Assembly: GCA_030272155.1 (NCBI GenBank)
Contig: CP126195.1
Location: 4,075,001-4,139,000 of the forward strand
Reading direction: 5' to 3'
Origin: Tetradesmus obliquus
Taxonomy: Eukaryota > Chlorophyta > Chlorophyceae > Sphaeropleales > Scenedesmaceae
Length of the DNA stretch: 64,000 nt
How positions within the stretch are numbered: the stretch's first letter is position 1; every line of letters starts with the position of its first letter. Below are positions 24,334-36,432 of the stretch, in pieces. Under the pieces are notes generated by a model, which saw nothing but the letters and a program-made list of their open reading frames with translations, ran no database searches and was not told where the DNA came from. The position numbers and the translations under genes were made by a program.

Positions 24334-25618
24334 ACACATGCAGGCTGCGCGGCTTGTTATTCCGAGTTGTGGGCCTGGGCCTGCAGCTGGGCCTGCTAGG
24401 CTTCATCATTGCCACCCGTGCAGACGCCCAGTGGCCGCAGCTGCTTGCTGGCGGCTACGCCTGTGCGCGCGTGTGCATTGCAGCATCACATGTCATCATT
24501 GCGTGGTGCATTCCACGAGCCAGGAAGCTGTCGGCTATGACGGCTGTAGCGGGACTTGCACTGGCAGCAGCGCCTGCATGGCTGGCATGGCAGAAGGATG
24601 CTGCGTATGCGCTGCATGTGAAGGTCATGGCAGCAGTGGCGGCAGGTGAGAAGGTGCACAGCATTGTCTGCTGTATGCATAAAGAAACTTGTGCACAGAC
24701 TTTGCCCAGCAGCCGCTTAGGCCGCCTCGGCCCATAAACTTACGCGTTGAGCGCACCGAAGCTCGGCTCGCGTAGCTATTCCTATTCCTTGGACAGCAGC
24801 AGCAGCAGCAGCAGCAGCCATCTGCATCAGCCACCGGCAAGGCATCCCTGGCATGCTGCTGCATTGCTTTGTCAGGCGCGCTTGCAGCACATGCGGCTGC
24901 GCATTCAGCTTGTGATGGCATGATCACTGCCTGCTGCCGCCTACTGCTGCTTGCCTGCTGCCCCACAGGCGAGCCGGATGAGCCGCTGCTGGTCATAAGC
25001 AGGATCTGCACATGCGTATGTGGCTTGATGGCTGCCTGCTGCCGCCTACTGCTGCGTGCCTGCTGCCCCACAGGCGAGTTCATCGAGCCGCTGCTGCCTA
25101 CCTTAGCCCCTCAAGCCGACATCCCGCTGCACGTGCAGCACATGAGCGAGCGCCTCGGGCAGCTCGTCATGCTGCACCTTGGAGAGGCAATCATCGGCAT
25201 TGCAGCAACACCACTGGAGTCTACTGTGCCGCAATTCACAGCGGTAGCGCTCGCTGCCACGCTGGCGTGGGCGCTGCACCTTATATATTATCATGTGGAG
25301 CCGGATGAGCACAGTCATGCCTACAGGCAGAGCAGGATGAGAGGGCTGCTGTATTTTTACTGCCACTGGCTGCTGACGGTGGCGCTGCTGCTGACGGGCA
25401 GCGGCCTGAGGCTGCTGCTGGGTGGGTGCTTCGTAAAATATCATAAGTGTCACATGTGTTTGGGAGGCAGCAGAGAGTCACGGTGGCATGAGGGTGAACC
25501 ACAGGGTGGCGCTTGCTGTACTCGTGTCGCTGTGCAACGGTGTGTTGGTGATGGGTCGGGGTCGCGGCTGCTGTGGCGCTAGCATGTAAGCTGTGTGCAT
25601 GGCCTGCACAGAATGCAC

Positions 25619-25653
<35 letters not shown>

Positions 25654-26184
25654 GGCGTCGACAGCAGCAACAATACCAGCAGCAGGAGCAGCACGAACAC
25701 GCTCCTGCCTGGCCTGTGTCAAGCGCTGCTGGTGTGCAGCTTGCATATGTGATGTGCATGCAGCATGGCACCGCACCAGGAAGGTGCACACTGCACACCA
25801 ACCGCCTCAAATGCAGCTGCCTCAGCTTTTTATTATGCCTGTCTGCCTTGAATCGCCTGCCTGCAGGCACCTACCCATCGCCGCATCACGCCCAGCAGGA
25901 GCCGCTCGCGCCTCTGGACGTGAGTCATGCAGCCGTAGAGCAATAGCAACCAGCACCTGGCTGGCAGCTCAGGGCTGAGCCTTGCTTCGGCGCTTGCAGG
26001 CAGCGTACACAGACTCATGCATGCCACGACTGCAAGACTGGTCACTGGGTAGCTGCGAAGATGCTGGTCTCATCTGCTCCTGGTAGTGGTCACCAAGGTT
26101 ACCGCCGCCACGTACGGCTTCTCCCTGCTACTGTGCACCCCGTACGGCTTCTCCCTGCACATGCTGGCACCAACTCTGCGCCAC

Positions 26185-26219
<35 letters not shown>

Positions 26220-26903
26220 CCCTGCAGACCTCTCTGATGCTGTGCATTGCCTATGGCTTCTCCCTGCACATGCTGGCAGCCATCCTGTGCCACTGCTGCT
26301 GCTGCCTCTGCTGCCCTGCAGACCTCCCTGATGCTGTGCATTGCCTATGGCTTCTCCCTGCACATGCTGGCAGCCATCCGGGGGGCGCACTACCTTGGCC
26401 TGGAGCCGCAGCACCGCGCTGTGCGAGCAGTGTCAAGAGCCGGAGTGAAAGGCTGGTGGCTTGGCTGGTGGCTAATGCTGGGATTGTGGCCGCTGCCTGT
26501 GTACCTGCTGCCGCTGCTGATCTGGTGGCTCAACGGGCCGGCAGCAACAGCAGGAGCCGCATCAGCGGGAGGCGATGGTATGTACAGCGGGCCATGTTTG
26601 GAAGGCGAAAGAGTAGCTGTCGCTGCTAGCATTGGCGGCTCGAGGTTTACAGGCTGCAGTGATGCAGACAGCCTAATGCAGCAGGGGAGTGCCAGCTTGG
26701 GCCTTCCAATGGCGGGCCTGCTGGGCAGCAGCGGCAGCATCAGTGTGACGCTGCTGCTGTCGCTGCTGGCGGGGCATGCGGTGCTGCTGGTGCTGGCTGA
26801 AACGCTGTTTGCGCACATGATCACCAAGACGCCACTGGTGGGGGGAGCGGATGGTGGCAATGACACGCCGCAGGGGCCTGCGCAGGAGGAGGATGAGCTG
26901 TGA
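23244..26903 (+). CDS. LtrA-family (low temperature requirement A) membrane protein
   Basis: Six exons (23244-23481, 23779-23851, 24344-24645, 25074-25421, 25867-25919, 26322-26903) close to 531 aa. Family signatures: VTWPELFFDLFFVAAISNL at residues 50-68; a WSEYTMLKTRYR block; and HMSERLGQLVMLHLGEAIIG in exon 4, which matches the LtrA core H..ERFGLF.ILVLGEAV. The C-terminus has two Trp-rich helices and a last helix before a short acidic tail. LtrA proteins are polytopic membrane proteins; the name comes from Listeria and the activity is unknown. The gene is odd in its splice regions. Exon 4 has a duplicated acceptor at 24969 that would add 35 residues in frame. Exon 6 is preceded by two more copies of its own start. 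CTG tracts precede exons 3 and 6. It converges on the DUS gene and shares a palindromic poly(A) site with it. Confidence 0.85.
24926..25085 (+). repeat. 105-bp tandem duplication of an LtrA-gene 3' splice site
   Basis: Two copies of the intron end (CTGCTGCCCCACAG followed by GCGAG) and of the first exon codons (…GAGCCGCTGCTG) lie 105 bases apart, with acceptors before 24969 and 25074. The spacing is a multiple of three and no stop lies between them. Confidence 0.75.
26112..26400 (+). repeat. 94-bp tandem copies of the last LtrA exon start
   Basis: Copies begin at 26228 and 26322 (CAG then ACCTCT/ACCTCC, CTGATGCTGTGCATTGCC…). A third, 5'-truncated and more diverged copy covers about 26141-26227, and a further fragment of GTACGGCTTCTCCCTGC lies at about 26112. 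CTG/TTG runs fill the intron-like part. The spacing of 94 is not a multiple of three, so only the last acceptor keeps the LtrA frame to the stop at 26903. Confidence 0.75.
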
Positions 26904-27616
26904 GGCGGCAGTTGCAGGGACCGCTTGCATGGGAAGAGTGGTCATCCGGTCATTTAGAGTTCGAATGGTCATCTATAGTTCGATTGTGCGGCAGCTGTGA
27001 AAGGTCCACCCGATGCCATCAGGCTGATGGCATGAGTTGGCAAGTTGGCAGAAGTGGTTGTTCTAGTTGACATTAAGGAGCTATCTAGTCGTGGTTGTTG
27101 CATGGATGTTACATGTAACTCTCTCAACACCAGCTGCTGCAGCATGCCAGGCATTATGGCTCAGCTGCCGCCTGGCAGCACCATTAAGTACCCTGGCAGC
27201 GGCTCGGCCATTGATGGACACTCAGTGTTAGCACTGCTGCACCAAGTAGTAAGCTGGCGACGCAAAAGCGTGGCCCACTTAGTACTCAGCATGTTGCAAT
27301 GCTTGACAATCTTGCCAGTGTCACATCCGCATGCCTGCCCAGCAATTTGCGAGCAGTCCAGTACACAGCAGGCGCTGTTCCTCCGCCCAACAACTATAGT
27401 GGTTAGCTAACTACTGCCACAGCAGCACTAGCCCTAGCCCTGCCCCTCCACTAAATCGCTCATCACCACCGAAACTGCGGCAGCGGACTGACATTGCTGC
27501 AGCACAATCGAATGCCAAAATGGTCCAGCGGCATCACAGACTTGAACACATGCACTGCAAGTCGCGGGCAGTACAGTGCACAGCAGGCGCTGCGGCTTCA
27601 TCCACAACTGCAAATG
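26904..27616. other. Convergent 3' flank of LtrA and DUS genes
   Basis: No gene seen. It carries the palindromic poly(A) signal listed separately and AT-poorer unique sequence. Confidence 0.6.
27108..27119. terminator. Palindromic double poly(A) signal GTTACATGTAAC
   Basis: A perfect 12-base palindrome containing TGTAA on each strand, the usual poly(A) signal of chlorophyte algae. It is 205 bases after the LtrA stop and about 500 bases after the DUS stop, between the two convergent genes. Its use by both is inferred. Confidence 0.5.
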
Positions 27617-30600
27617 CTAACCTTCCACCGCCCGCTCATCAGCACCATCGCCTCTGCTGCTCGCCTTCAACTGCTGCTCCCAGCCTTCCAGCTGCTGCTC
27701 TGCCAGCTGCTGCAGCTGCTGCGCCGCCTCTGCATCACTGGCGCTGTCCCACAGGATGTCTGCAATGGGGCCGTGTGCTGCGTCATTCTCGCAGCGCAGC
27801 AGGCGCTCCAGCAGTGGCAAGTCTGCCTCGTTTTCGCCCACCTATGCGCACAGCCGGGAACAACTTGCCGTCAAAGGCGCGTAGCAGTAGCATAAAAACA
27901 GCCCTGCTTACATGTTGTAAAATGAAAACTCTCCCGCACACACTGCTAGAGCGCCACACAGCTGGATACGGCCTCTGTTGGCACTGAATGCACTGAGGGC
28001 TGCTGTTCAAGTACGCTGCATGCAGCTGGGCGCACCTGCCCTGCCGCCAGGTCAACGCGTGTCGCAGATTTTTGCAGGTGTGTTGACCTGGAGGCCGGTG
28101 GCAGTGGCACTAGCTGGTGATAGTTACATGTGGGTCCTGACAACATTATATACGGCATGGGAAACGCCAGGGTGTAGGTGTGCTGTGCGCACCTGTTCTG
28201 CGGCCAGGTCGGCGCGTGTGGCGATGAGTGGGTGCTGCCTGCTCTGCTCCAGGTAGGCCTCAGCAGGCAGCGGGCGGTACCTGGCGGCAGCAGCACAGGC
28301 AGTACAGCCATTCAAATAACTCAACAATGCTGCCTCAGCCAAGCTTCTGTGGAACAAAGGACAAAGCAAGCACGATGTGGTTGGGCAGCACAAATGATTG
28401 AGCCTGAGCAGTAACGCAAGCGTGCAGCCATGCAAGAAACGTGTGTGCAGGGCACTGCTGAAGCACTGCTGCAGCAAGAACAAGAGCCTGCTGTCGAGTG
28501 CTTGCTAGCCCCACCTGCAGAAGAAGGCGAAGTGCCAGGGCAGGAAGTAGAAGGCCTTGCGCTTGCCCCAAGCGTCATCGCCAAAATGCAGCTGCACGAG
28601 AAACACACAGCACGTATGCACACACGCTGTCAGCCACAACCAGCTTGCTGAGAAGAAGGCGCAAAACAGCTCCGTGTAAGCTGCAGCATGAGCAGGAGCA
28701 TCAAAGTGGACAGGTGCCTAGCAAGTCCAAGTGTGCCTTGAATTCACAGTTCATGCTGTTGCCCAACTGCACACTGGCATGCCTGCCCTCACCTTCATGT
28801 AAGAAGCCACCTGCCTGTAGATGCCTACGCGCTCTGCTGCTGTGGGCAGCAACTCACGACCCTGCAAGAACGCACACAACCCATCTTGGTGACACAGCAC
28901 TAAACCAATGGCGCGGCCAAAGACACGGACATCAACCGGCAGCAGAATATGTGATAGCATGCTGCCGCAAGCATTTTTGCAACGTGGTGTGCAGGCTGCA
29001 TACGCACAGAGCTAGTCACAACTGTGCAAATGTTGCGCCAGGCACAGCTTACGAAGCCCTACCTCCCGGATTTCCTGGAACAGCCAGGGCTTGATGAGTG
29101 CACCCCGCCCCACCATCAGTGCTGTGCAGCTGCTGGCCTGCCACCTGCGCAAGGCAGCACAGCATGCACAGCATGTTTCTGAGCATGCTGCGGCAGCTTG
29201 CATGGGCATGCAGTACTGCTGGGATGGCAGAGCAACAGCAAGCACGTCCATGTGTTGAATTTGCACTGCGTCAGCAAAGTGCGTGCCTGTGCAAACCTCA
29301 TCATACCATACACCAGAGTTGGCCTGCTGCATGCATCACACACGCACACCAACCGCAACGCAGGAACACTGAAGTTGTCTGGACCTCGATGACACACTGC
29401 ACTTGCCAGCTGCATGCACCGCGCAGCACAACAGGATCCGGCTGCCCCTCTCCTTCACTCCCCCACACCGTCGGCTGCCTCGCAGTGTGCCCCCCCCCCC
29501 CCTTACCTGTGAGTGCCCCCCCTCAGCTGCAACATAGCATGCCTTACCCCCTCACCTGTCGGCCGCCTCGTAGTGTGTGAGGATGTCTCCGTTGCCGATG
29601 ATGGGCAGGCTGCTGGCTGTGACTATCTCGCTGATCAACGCCCAATCGGCAGCCTTCTTGTACCTGCACACAGCGCGCCATGCAGGTCAGCAGCAGCCGC
29701 AGCAGGAGCAGCAGCAGCAGCAGGTTACGCAACACTGCCTGGCCTCACCGCTGCTCCATGGTCCTTCCATGCACGGTGACGGCTGCTGCGCCCGCCTGCT
29801 CAAGCAGCGCAACCACCCTTAGCGCATTCACCTTCCTCTCTGACTCGCCTGCGAGACACGCATGTCGAAAAAAACAATCACAAAAAACACATGTGCAACA
29901 ACGCGCATCGACTGCATTCCATTGGCCTGCATGCCATGCTGATGTCTCTGGCAGCCTCTTGCCATGCTGAGTTTGCTTGCACAGCGGCAGGCCCTAGGCA
30001 CATTCAAGCATGCATTCGAGCGCACGACAGCTCCCGCAACAGCTATTCTTCAGCTGGATCTTGGCGAACGTGTTTGTATTGTATAACGCCTCCAGCATAA
30101 GAACAGCTTCCCACCGGTGCGTATCTTGACGGTGACCGGCAGCTCCACCGCTGCCGCAATGCCGGCCACCATCTTGGCCAGCTTGGTGGGCTTGCGCAGC
30201 AGCGCAGCACCCATGCCGCGCCGCGTGGCCTCTGCGGCAGCAGTAGCAGCAGCTGGCGTGTGTTGACGCTAGCGATGTGTTTTGATGCAATGTAGCTAGA
30301 AGGTACGCTTGCATGAAATCTGGCAGCCTGCTGACTTTTTCTGTGGGGTAAGGAAGCTTTTAGCTGGTACTGCAGGGTAGCAATGCTTAGTGGCCTGCAA
30401 GTTCAAGTCACAAAGCTGGCCTGGCACCTCACCATAAATGGGGCAGCCGCAGTTGATGTCGATCCAAGAGGCGCCAGCCGCCTGTGCTGCTGCTGCAGCC
30501 TTGACTCCCTCTGCGATGTTGTTTGTGGCCACTTGCACGCCAAAGCAGGCCTCATTGCTAGCTTTGTAGAGGCGTGCTTTCTCGACCCTGTCACCCCTGC

Positions 30601-31458
30601 AGAACAGGAGAATTGTGTACACGTGCAGGCATGCTGATGCTGGCGTACCTGCTGCAGCGCAGACTTGCCAGCGTGATGACGCAAGAGGTTCATGGCATGC
30701 AGCAGTTGCCCCCTGGACCTTGATGGACACCACAAGGCGCCGCGCCGCGTCGGCGTTCTCAAATGACAAGCTAAAGCAGCTTTTGTTCATAACTATACTG
30801 GCAACCAAACAAAGTGCAACGCAAACAACTGCAATATCAGCGGCAGCACCCACTTGATGAGCTGGCGCGCGAAGGCCATCTCCGACATGGTGGGCAGCTG
30901 AGGGTCAAAGTCGCAGCACAGCCGCCTGAACGGCAGGTTGCCGCCTGCAGCCAATGTGATTCAAAAATGTTTGAACACAATGATGCAGTCACATATATGT
31001 GTGAAAACGAATATTCAGTTGAAGCAAAGCTTGCATATGGCTGACGGTCAAATCAAACATGCCATGTCAGCACAGCGCTGATGTCAGCCTGATGTGGCTG
31101 GACACTGCATGCTCAGGCTGCGGCTGCGCAAGCACCTACCCTTGGTGAGAGGTGCCAGGATGACTTTGCCATTCAGCTGCTCCCTCAATTGCTGCCTTCG
31201 CTCAAGAACATGTGCTGGAGCCTCATAGTGCCACTCCTCTGCAGCGGCAGCAGCAGCATTGCCGTCACTGCTGTCGCTGCTGTCAGCACTGCTGCTAGCA
31301 GGAGCAGCCCCTCCTGTGCGCGCCGACTCTTCTCGACTTCTGCATTGACATACTAACGCTACTCGTATCTGTGATGGTGCAAGTCTGCTGGAAGCATGAG
31401 CTGTTGCTGCAGGCTTCCAGCCTTTTGAACTGCCACAGGCTGGCAGGAACGACTGCAT
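27617..31458 (-). CDS. tRNA-dihydrouridine synthase, DUS3-like
   Basis: Eleven exons (31140-31458, 30854-30944, 30433-30596, 30115-30231, 29749-29848, 29556-29663, 29063-29144, 28793-28861, 28515-28591, 28193-28280, 27617-27841) close to 479 aa. The FMN-barrel motifs appear in order: KVILAPLTKGGNLPFRRLC, then a GVQVATN strand, INCGCPIYE with the catalytic Cys near residue 187, RRGMGAALLRKP, VTVKIRTG, VHGRTMEQRYKKAADW, LPIIGNGDI, LMVGRGALIKPWLF, and a C-terminal HFGDD...FYFLPWHF block. These match the DUS3 clade, which reduces uridine (position 47 in yeast tRNA) with NADPH/FMN. The N-terminal CCCH fingers of DUS3 are absent. Instead there are about 90 residues that are first Ser/Arg/Ala-rich, possibly an organelle transit peptide, then Ser/Asp/Ala-rich. 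An intron contains a run of 13 C (29490-29502). It is divergent from the gene at 32384 and convergent with LtrA. Confidence 0.9.
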
Positions 31459-32383
31459 GGCCTCGTCAGCATCAATAGCGATGTAAACAGCGGTTCAATT
31501 AACGTAAGCCCTACATGCTGATTCAAGCGGCTGCCTCAGCACACCCGGTGTGACAACCTTCCAAAGCCTGTTCAGTTCTCGCTGTTCAAATAGGCAGGCA
31601 CTGACCGGACCGCAGAAGCAATGCCGGAATTCGCGATCGTGAAAATGCAGCTTTGTTCACATGATATACACTCAGAAGTGGAACGCAACAGCTGCGATGA
31701 CGGGGGGTGCTCCTTGTGCCTTGGCTGTCAAGGCTGCGCCCTATACTACTACTGAGATTAAACCAAAGGGACTAGGTGGAGCGAGCTTGTCCACGCAAGG
31801 CTATGGGCATAGCGTGTGCGGGGTAAGCAGTACCTGTATCTTATGCTGTAGGTTCTACCGGGCTTCTGTGAGATCGTAAACATAGGTATAAGGTGTCAAG
31901 GACATCGATGAAGCTGTCGCGCAAGCCATACACGCATCTGAGGGCTGCGTGTACGTTCAGCTTTTTCTATCTCCGTGATCGCTGTTTGTCCCGTACGGTC
32001 TCCACTGGCGGGCCACAGCGCACGCTGAGGTCTTTCCTGCAGTCAATGTAGTTGGGCAGCTCCTGCTGTGCCCACAGCAAGTGTGATCGGGCAAAGTGCT
32101 GGTCAGCTGAACTGCAGTGTGTGGGCGCGCTGAGGGCTGTTGCGCAGCTGTAGACAGCACCCCGTACAAGCAAACACGTTGTCATTGCTGCGTGCACATT
32201 GTGCGTGTCGAAGCACGGCTTGCAGCCAGACTGCTGCATCGTGTTTTTGGTCCACCTGCAAGCAATTGCTTGGTTGCAACCAACACCCCTCCTCCAGGTG
32301 CAAAGCTGATAGCTAGCTCTCTAGCCAATCTTGCTGATTTCGCAACCACAATATCACGCATCGCAACCTGCCTGTTCCTGCAG
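31459..32383. other. Divergent intergenic region, may hide 5' exon(s) of the next gene
   Basis: 5' flanks of the DUS gene (minus) and of the unrecognised plus-strand gene. The frame of the first clear plus exon continues open upstream to 32117, but composition there is not convincing, so the true start of that gene is unresolved. Confidence 0.45.
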
Positions 32384-34690
32384 GCCTTTCTGGGCCCTAA
32401 GATTCGGCGCCAGTGGACGATGGCCAAGGACACACGAGACAGCACCAGCTGCCAGGTGCTGCCTTTCCTGCTGGACATTTCGCTGGCGCTGTATGACACA
32501 CTGGACCTGGTCAAATCCAGTGTAGATTCAGAGGTGGTGTTTCAGGCCACACTGCAGGTGAGGAGTAAGCAGAGTATGTACTAGTAGGTGAGAGGGAGAA
32601 CACACAGTGCAGCAAGGTACACATAACCTGTCCTGCAAGCTGTGCTGTATGACACGCTGGACTTGGTCAAGTCCAGCGTAGATTCAGAGGTAGTGTTCCA
32701 AGCCACACTGCAGGTGAGACTGAATGAGACTGAGAAACGCATGTATGCAGTGTCGTGCACACGGTTGCCTGTCCTGCAAGCTGTACTGCTTTGTTTGCTA
32801 GCAGCCCGGCGACATGTAGCTTGTGCAGTTGATACAGCTGCCATCTACAATGCTGCACAGCGTAAAGGAAATCGCAGCAAAGGGTGTGGCTGCATCTGGC
32901 ATCGTCCCTGCAGCATGAGTGGTGACACATCACACTGTCAGTAGTCCCTCGAGCTTGAATCAAGTTGCAATTGGATCCTGCCAACTTGTGCTGCTGCTGC
33001 CTTTTTCATTCTTCCGCTTTCAGGTGCCTGCACACCACTCGCTGGCATGTAAGCTGCAGGTGCGACTAGCATGCGCGGAGCATCACCATCATCATCATCA
33101 TCAGCAGCAGCAGCAGCAGCATCAGCAGCAACAGCATCATTGTGAGCAGCACCAAATGGCTGTTCCATCAGTCCGTGCCTACATGTGCTGGCTCTTTGCA
33201 GTGCCATCAGCGGCACAAACTGAGCTCAGTCCCGACATGGTGTGCTCATGACGCCTGACGCCCCTTGTGTCCGCGCCCATCTACTCAACATATACTGACA
33301 TGCAACTTGCAAACCCCCTGTCAACACCACGCATACGCGCAGGCATACGGCACTCCCTTTGCAGCGCCAGACCTACAGGCCGCAGCAGGCGACCTGGCAG
33401 ACGCCGATTTGGAGTTTGCGGCATGCATAGCAGCGCCGCCTGACCTGGATGAGCAGATGAGCATGAACATTGGACGCGTGCTGTCCATGCTGGAGCATAA
33501 CAGGGCAGGCCAGGTGCAGGCAGGGCCTGTGGCACGAGCAGCACCTGCAGCACAGCAGCAGCAGGCGCCCTCGGGCGGGTGAGTGGCAGGGATTAGTGTT
33601 TGGTGGTGTTGCGGGGAGCAGCAGGGTCCCTGGCGGTTGCTGCTGCCTTGCAGGGTGCAGTGGCTGGTTCAAAAATCTTTAAAAAAAGATTACAAGTAAA
33701 AAATTTCAAAAAAATTCATTATTTTTCCAAAACGTTTAAAACGAAGAAGATTCCTTGTTGGGGGGGGCTGCACAGAGAGAGACAGCAGCAGCAGCAGCAG
33801 CGGGAGCAATGTTGCAGGTGATGGGCAGTCAACTTCTATGCAGCAGAGCCCATTACACCACTGATCAAGTTGCAGTGCTCCTCTGTTGGGCAGCAGCAGC
33901 AGCGGCAGCTGTCGCTGCCATCTTAATCTGTGCAAGAGTTGCTAGCATCCTTGCAGATGTCCCTTTGTCATGCAGCAGTGGTGTCCGAGGTACACTGCCA
34001 TTCCGAGTAGCGCCGTGGCCGTGCCGTGGCCGATCTTGCTGCGTCGTTCAGGGGAGCTACCACAGCAGCGCAGCAGCTGCGTGCCGGCAACGTGCAGCAG
34101 CAGGCTGCGCCCAAGGTGCTGGTCAGCGTGGACGATGCAGAGGCCGGCAGTGCGCAGCTGCAGCGCAACAACAGCGCCAAGAAAGGGTGAGGCGGTTGGA
34201 CTCTCTGACTGAATTCGGTGGCGCTACATCATGTCATTTCCCAGTTGGTGGAGAGGAAGCAGCACTGTCAAGCCCAAGTGTGACTCACACCACACTTCTT
34301 GCCTCTTTGTGAGCGTCGTCCCTGCTGACTCACCTTTTTTTCCTGGTGTGAAACCCTACCACTCGCAGGCCGCGCTTTCTGGCGCTAGATACTGGCTTTG
34401 GCAAGCGCGCCATGCAGGCCCTACTCGGCTTTGGCTACCTGCTCACCGTGCTGCATGAGAAGCACCTCGGGGGACACATCGAGTTCACAGCCTCCGCCCT
34501 CACAGCAGCAGCAACCAGCACCCCAGCCACCGGCAACAGCCACACACGCCACCGTGCCAGCTTCAGCAGCAGCGGCGGCGGCAGCAGAGGCCACAATAGC
34601 ATGCTCGCAGGGCTGCGCAAGGCGATCCAGGAGTGCCCCTCGCTGTCTCCTGGGTCCTTTACTGCTGCCCGGCGCAGCGTCGGCGGTCCT

Positions 34691-34721
<31 letters not shown>

Positions 34722-36089
34722 ACGGCAGCCCGCTGCTTGCAAGAAACCTCCGCAGCAGCTCCGGAGAGCTGCAGCAGCAGCAGCAGGGAGGTCCCTTTGC
34801 AACCACATCTGCCGCTGGCAGCAGCAGCAGCGGCGAGCGTGGTTTGGAGAGCGGCTCGAGCTTCGAGGTGGTGTGGCAGCGCATCAACAGCCCCGCTACA
34901 GCAGGGGGTGCTGCTGTGCATGGCTTGTCGCTGCAGCTGTCGCTTTCTGCGCCGCTGAACCAGGGCTGCAGCAGCAGCCTGGCGCGTGTCCTTGAAGAGG
35001 AGATGCAGCAGGCCAACGGCACAACTGGCACTGCTGCTGTCAAAGAGCGCAGCAGCGTTGGAGCTTCCCCTAGTAATGGGTCAGCAGCAGATGCTGCTGC
35101 TGCTGCGTCGCTGAGCAAGGAGCCAGTGATGGGGCGCAGCGGCAACATGGAGCGCCTATTAGAAGAAGCCCTGCAGCAGCTTGCAGAGGTGGACCCTGCT
35201 GCTGTTGGGCTGGCAGCAGCAGCAGAAGCAGCAGCAGGGAGTGCAGGGCAGCAGCTGCTGCAGCCTGGCGGTGACTCTGTGAATGGCAACGGGCGCATTG
35301 AGAGTCTGTTTTCGAGCTACCAGAACTTGCAGCATGCAGAGATGGAGCCGGCAATGGCAGGTGAGTTGGCTCTTTGCGGCCAGGCGCCAGTAACACGCGG
35401 TGCGCTCCTTTTGGTGTAATGAGGCACACGCTTCCGCTGTTTTGTGATATGGTGCCGAAGCAACTGCTCCAAGGCATACATTTGGTGTTACATGTTTGTG
35501 CCCGCACATGCCACATGCACTGTCGCTGCCTGGCGATGCATCGCGTTTCTTTCACCCCACTGCATGTGTGACTCTTGAGCAGCAGCAGTGCAAGCACGCA
35601 ATCACACTCGGTATTGACTCTTTTTCAGCCACCTGCTCATTCTGCAGGAGCTGATGCGCTGCGCTCGCACTACCTGCCAGACCAAGGCTGCTTAACCTCG
35701 CCGCTGCCAAGCCGCGCCGACAAGCCGGCAGCAGCAGCAGCAGCAGCAGCATGGGGCAGCCTTCCGCCCACCCCCAACCGCCCACCACTCTCCCCACTCC
35801 ACAGCAGTGCAGCAGCAGCGCAGCGGCAGCAGCCGGGCTCGCCGTTTAGTTCTGCACGTGCTGCTGCAATCGCAGCAGCAGCAGCAGCAGCAGCAGCAGG
35901 GGCTGGCAGTGTGACACCTGGCAGCTCCCCACATGGCAGCAGCGGCGGCACTGCTGCTGCTGCTGCTCCCTGCAGCCCTTTGGTGCCCAGATCTCCCACA
36001 ATTCTGCGGCCTATGATGAGCATGAGGCTCACATGCTCACCCAAGTGGCAGTTCAATGAGGCCCTGCTGCAACCCAACAGCAGCAGCAA

Positions 36090-36121
<32 letters not shown>

Positions 36122-36432
36122 GCAAGGCGGCAGACACAACAGCAGCTGCTGCTGGCCGCTGCAGCCCAGATGCTGCCCGCACGCCGCTGCCACGTCAGCA
36201 GCAGGATGCGGCGAGGACAGCGTCAAAGCAGCAGCAGCAGCAGCAGCAGCAGCGCAAGGCTGTAAATGTCCACAATGATGGTGATGCGGCAGAGCAGGAT
36301 GATGATTTGGTGCCCTGTGGGCTGTGGCCCACTTTGAGCTTTAGCCTGGTTCCTGTAAGGATCTCACCAAGCCGCGGCAACCAGCAGCAGCAGCACCAGC
36401 ACCAGCCCGCATATGCAACAGGCAGAGCGTAA
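32384..36432 (+). CDS. Unrecognised Ser/Ala/Gln-rich protein, 5' end unresolved
   Basis: Six exons fit in phase: 32384-32557, 33024-33059, 33343-33578, 34052-34186, 34369-35360 and 35648-36432, giving 785 codons to the stop. I do not recognise the family. The first 130 residues look conserved and folded: FLGPKIRRQWTMAKDT, LLDISLALYDTLDLVKSS, VPAHHSLACKLQAYGTPF, and DLEFAACIAAPPDLDEQMS. A short segment RFLALDTGFGKRAMQALLGFGYLL begins the large exon. The remaining about 560 residues are low complexity with poly-Ala, poly-Gln and Ser runs and probably disordered, with a more ordered stretch near the C-terminus (PCGLWPTLSFSLVPVRIS). No signal peptide or clear membrane segment is visible. A tandem copy of the first exon's end follows it. 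The start codon is not assigned. Confidence 0.55.
32487..32795 (+). repeat. 156-bp tandem duplication of an exon end and its donor
   Basis: Sequence coding LYDTLDLVKSSVDSEVVFQ plus the GTGAG donor occurs at 32490-32565 and again at 32646-32721. A third fragment (CCTGTCCTGCAAGCTGT) recurs at 32630 and 32769. The second copy keeps an open frame, but its acceptor phase does not match the first, so it is probably not simply included in the mRNA. Confidence 0.7.
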
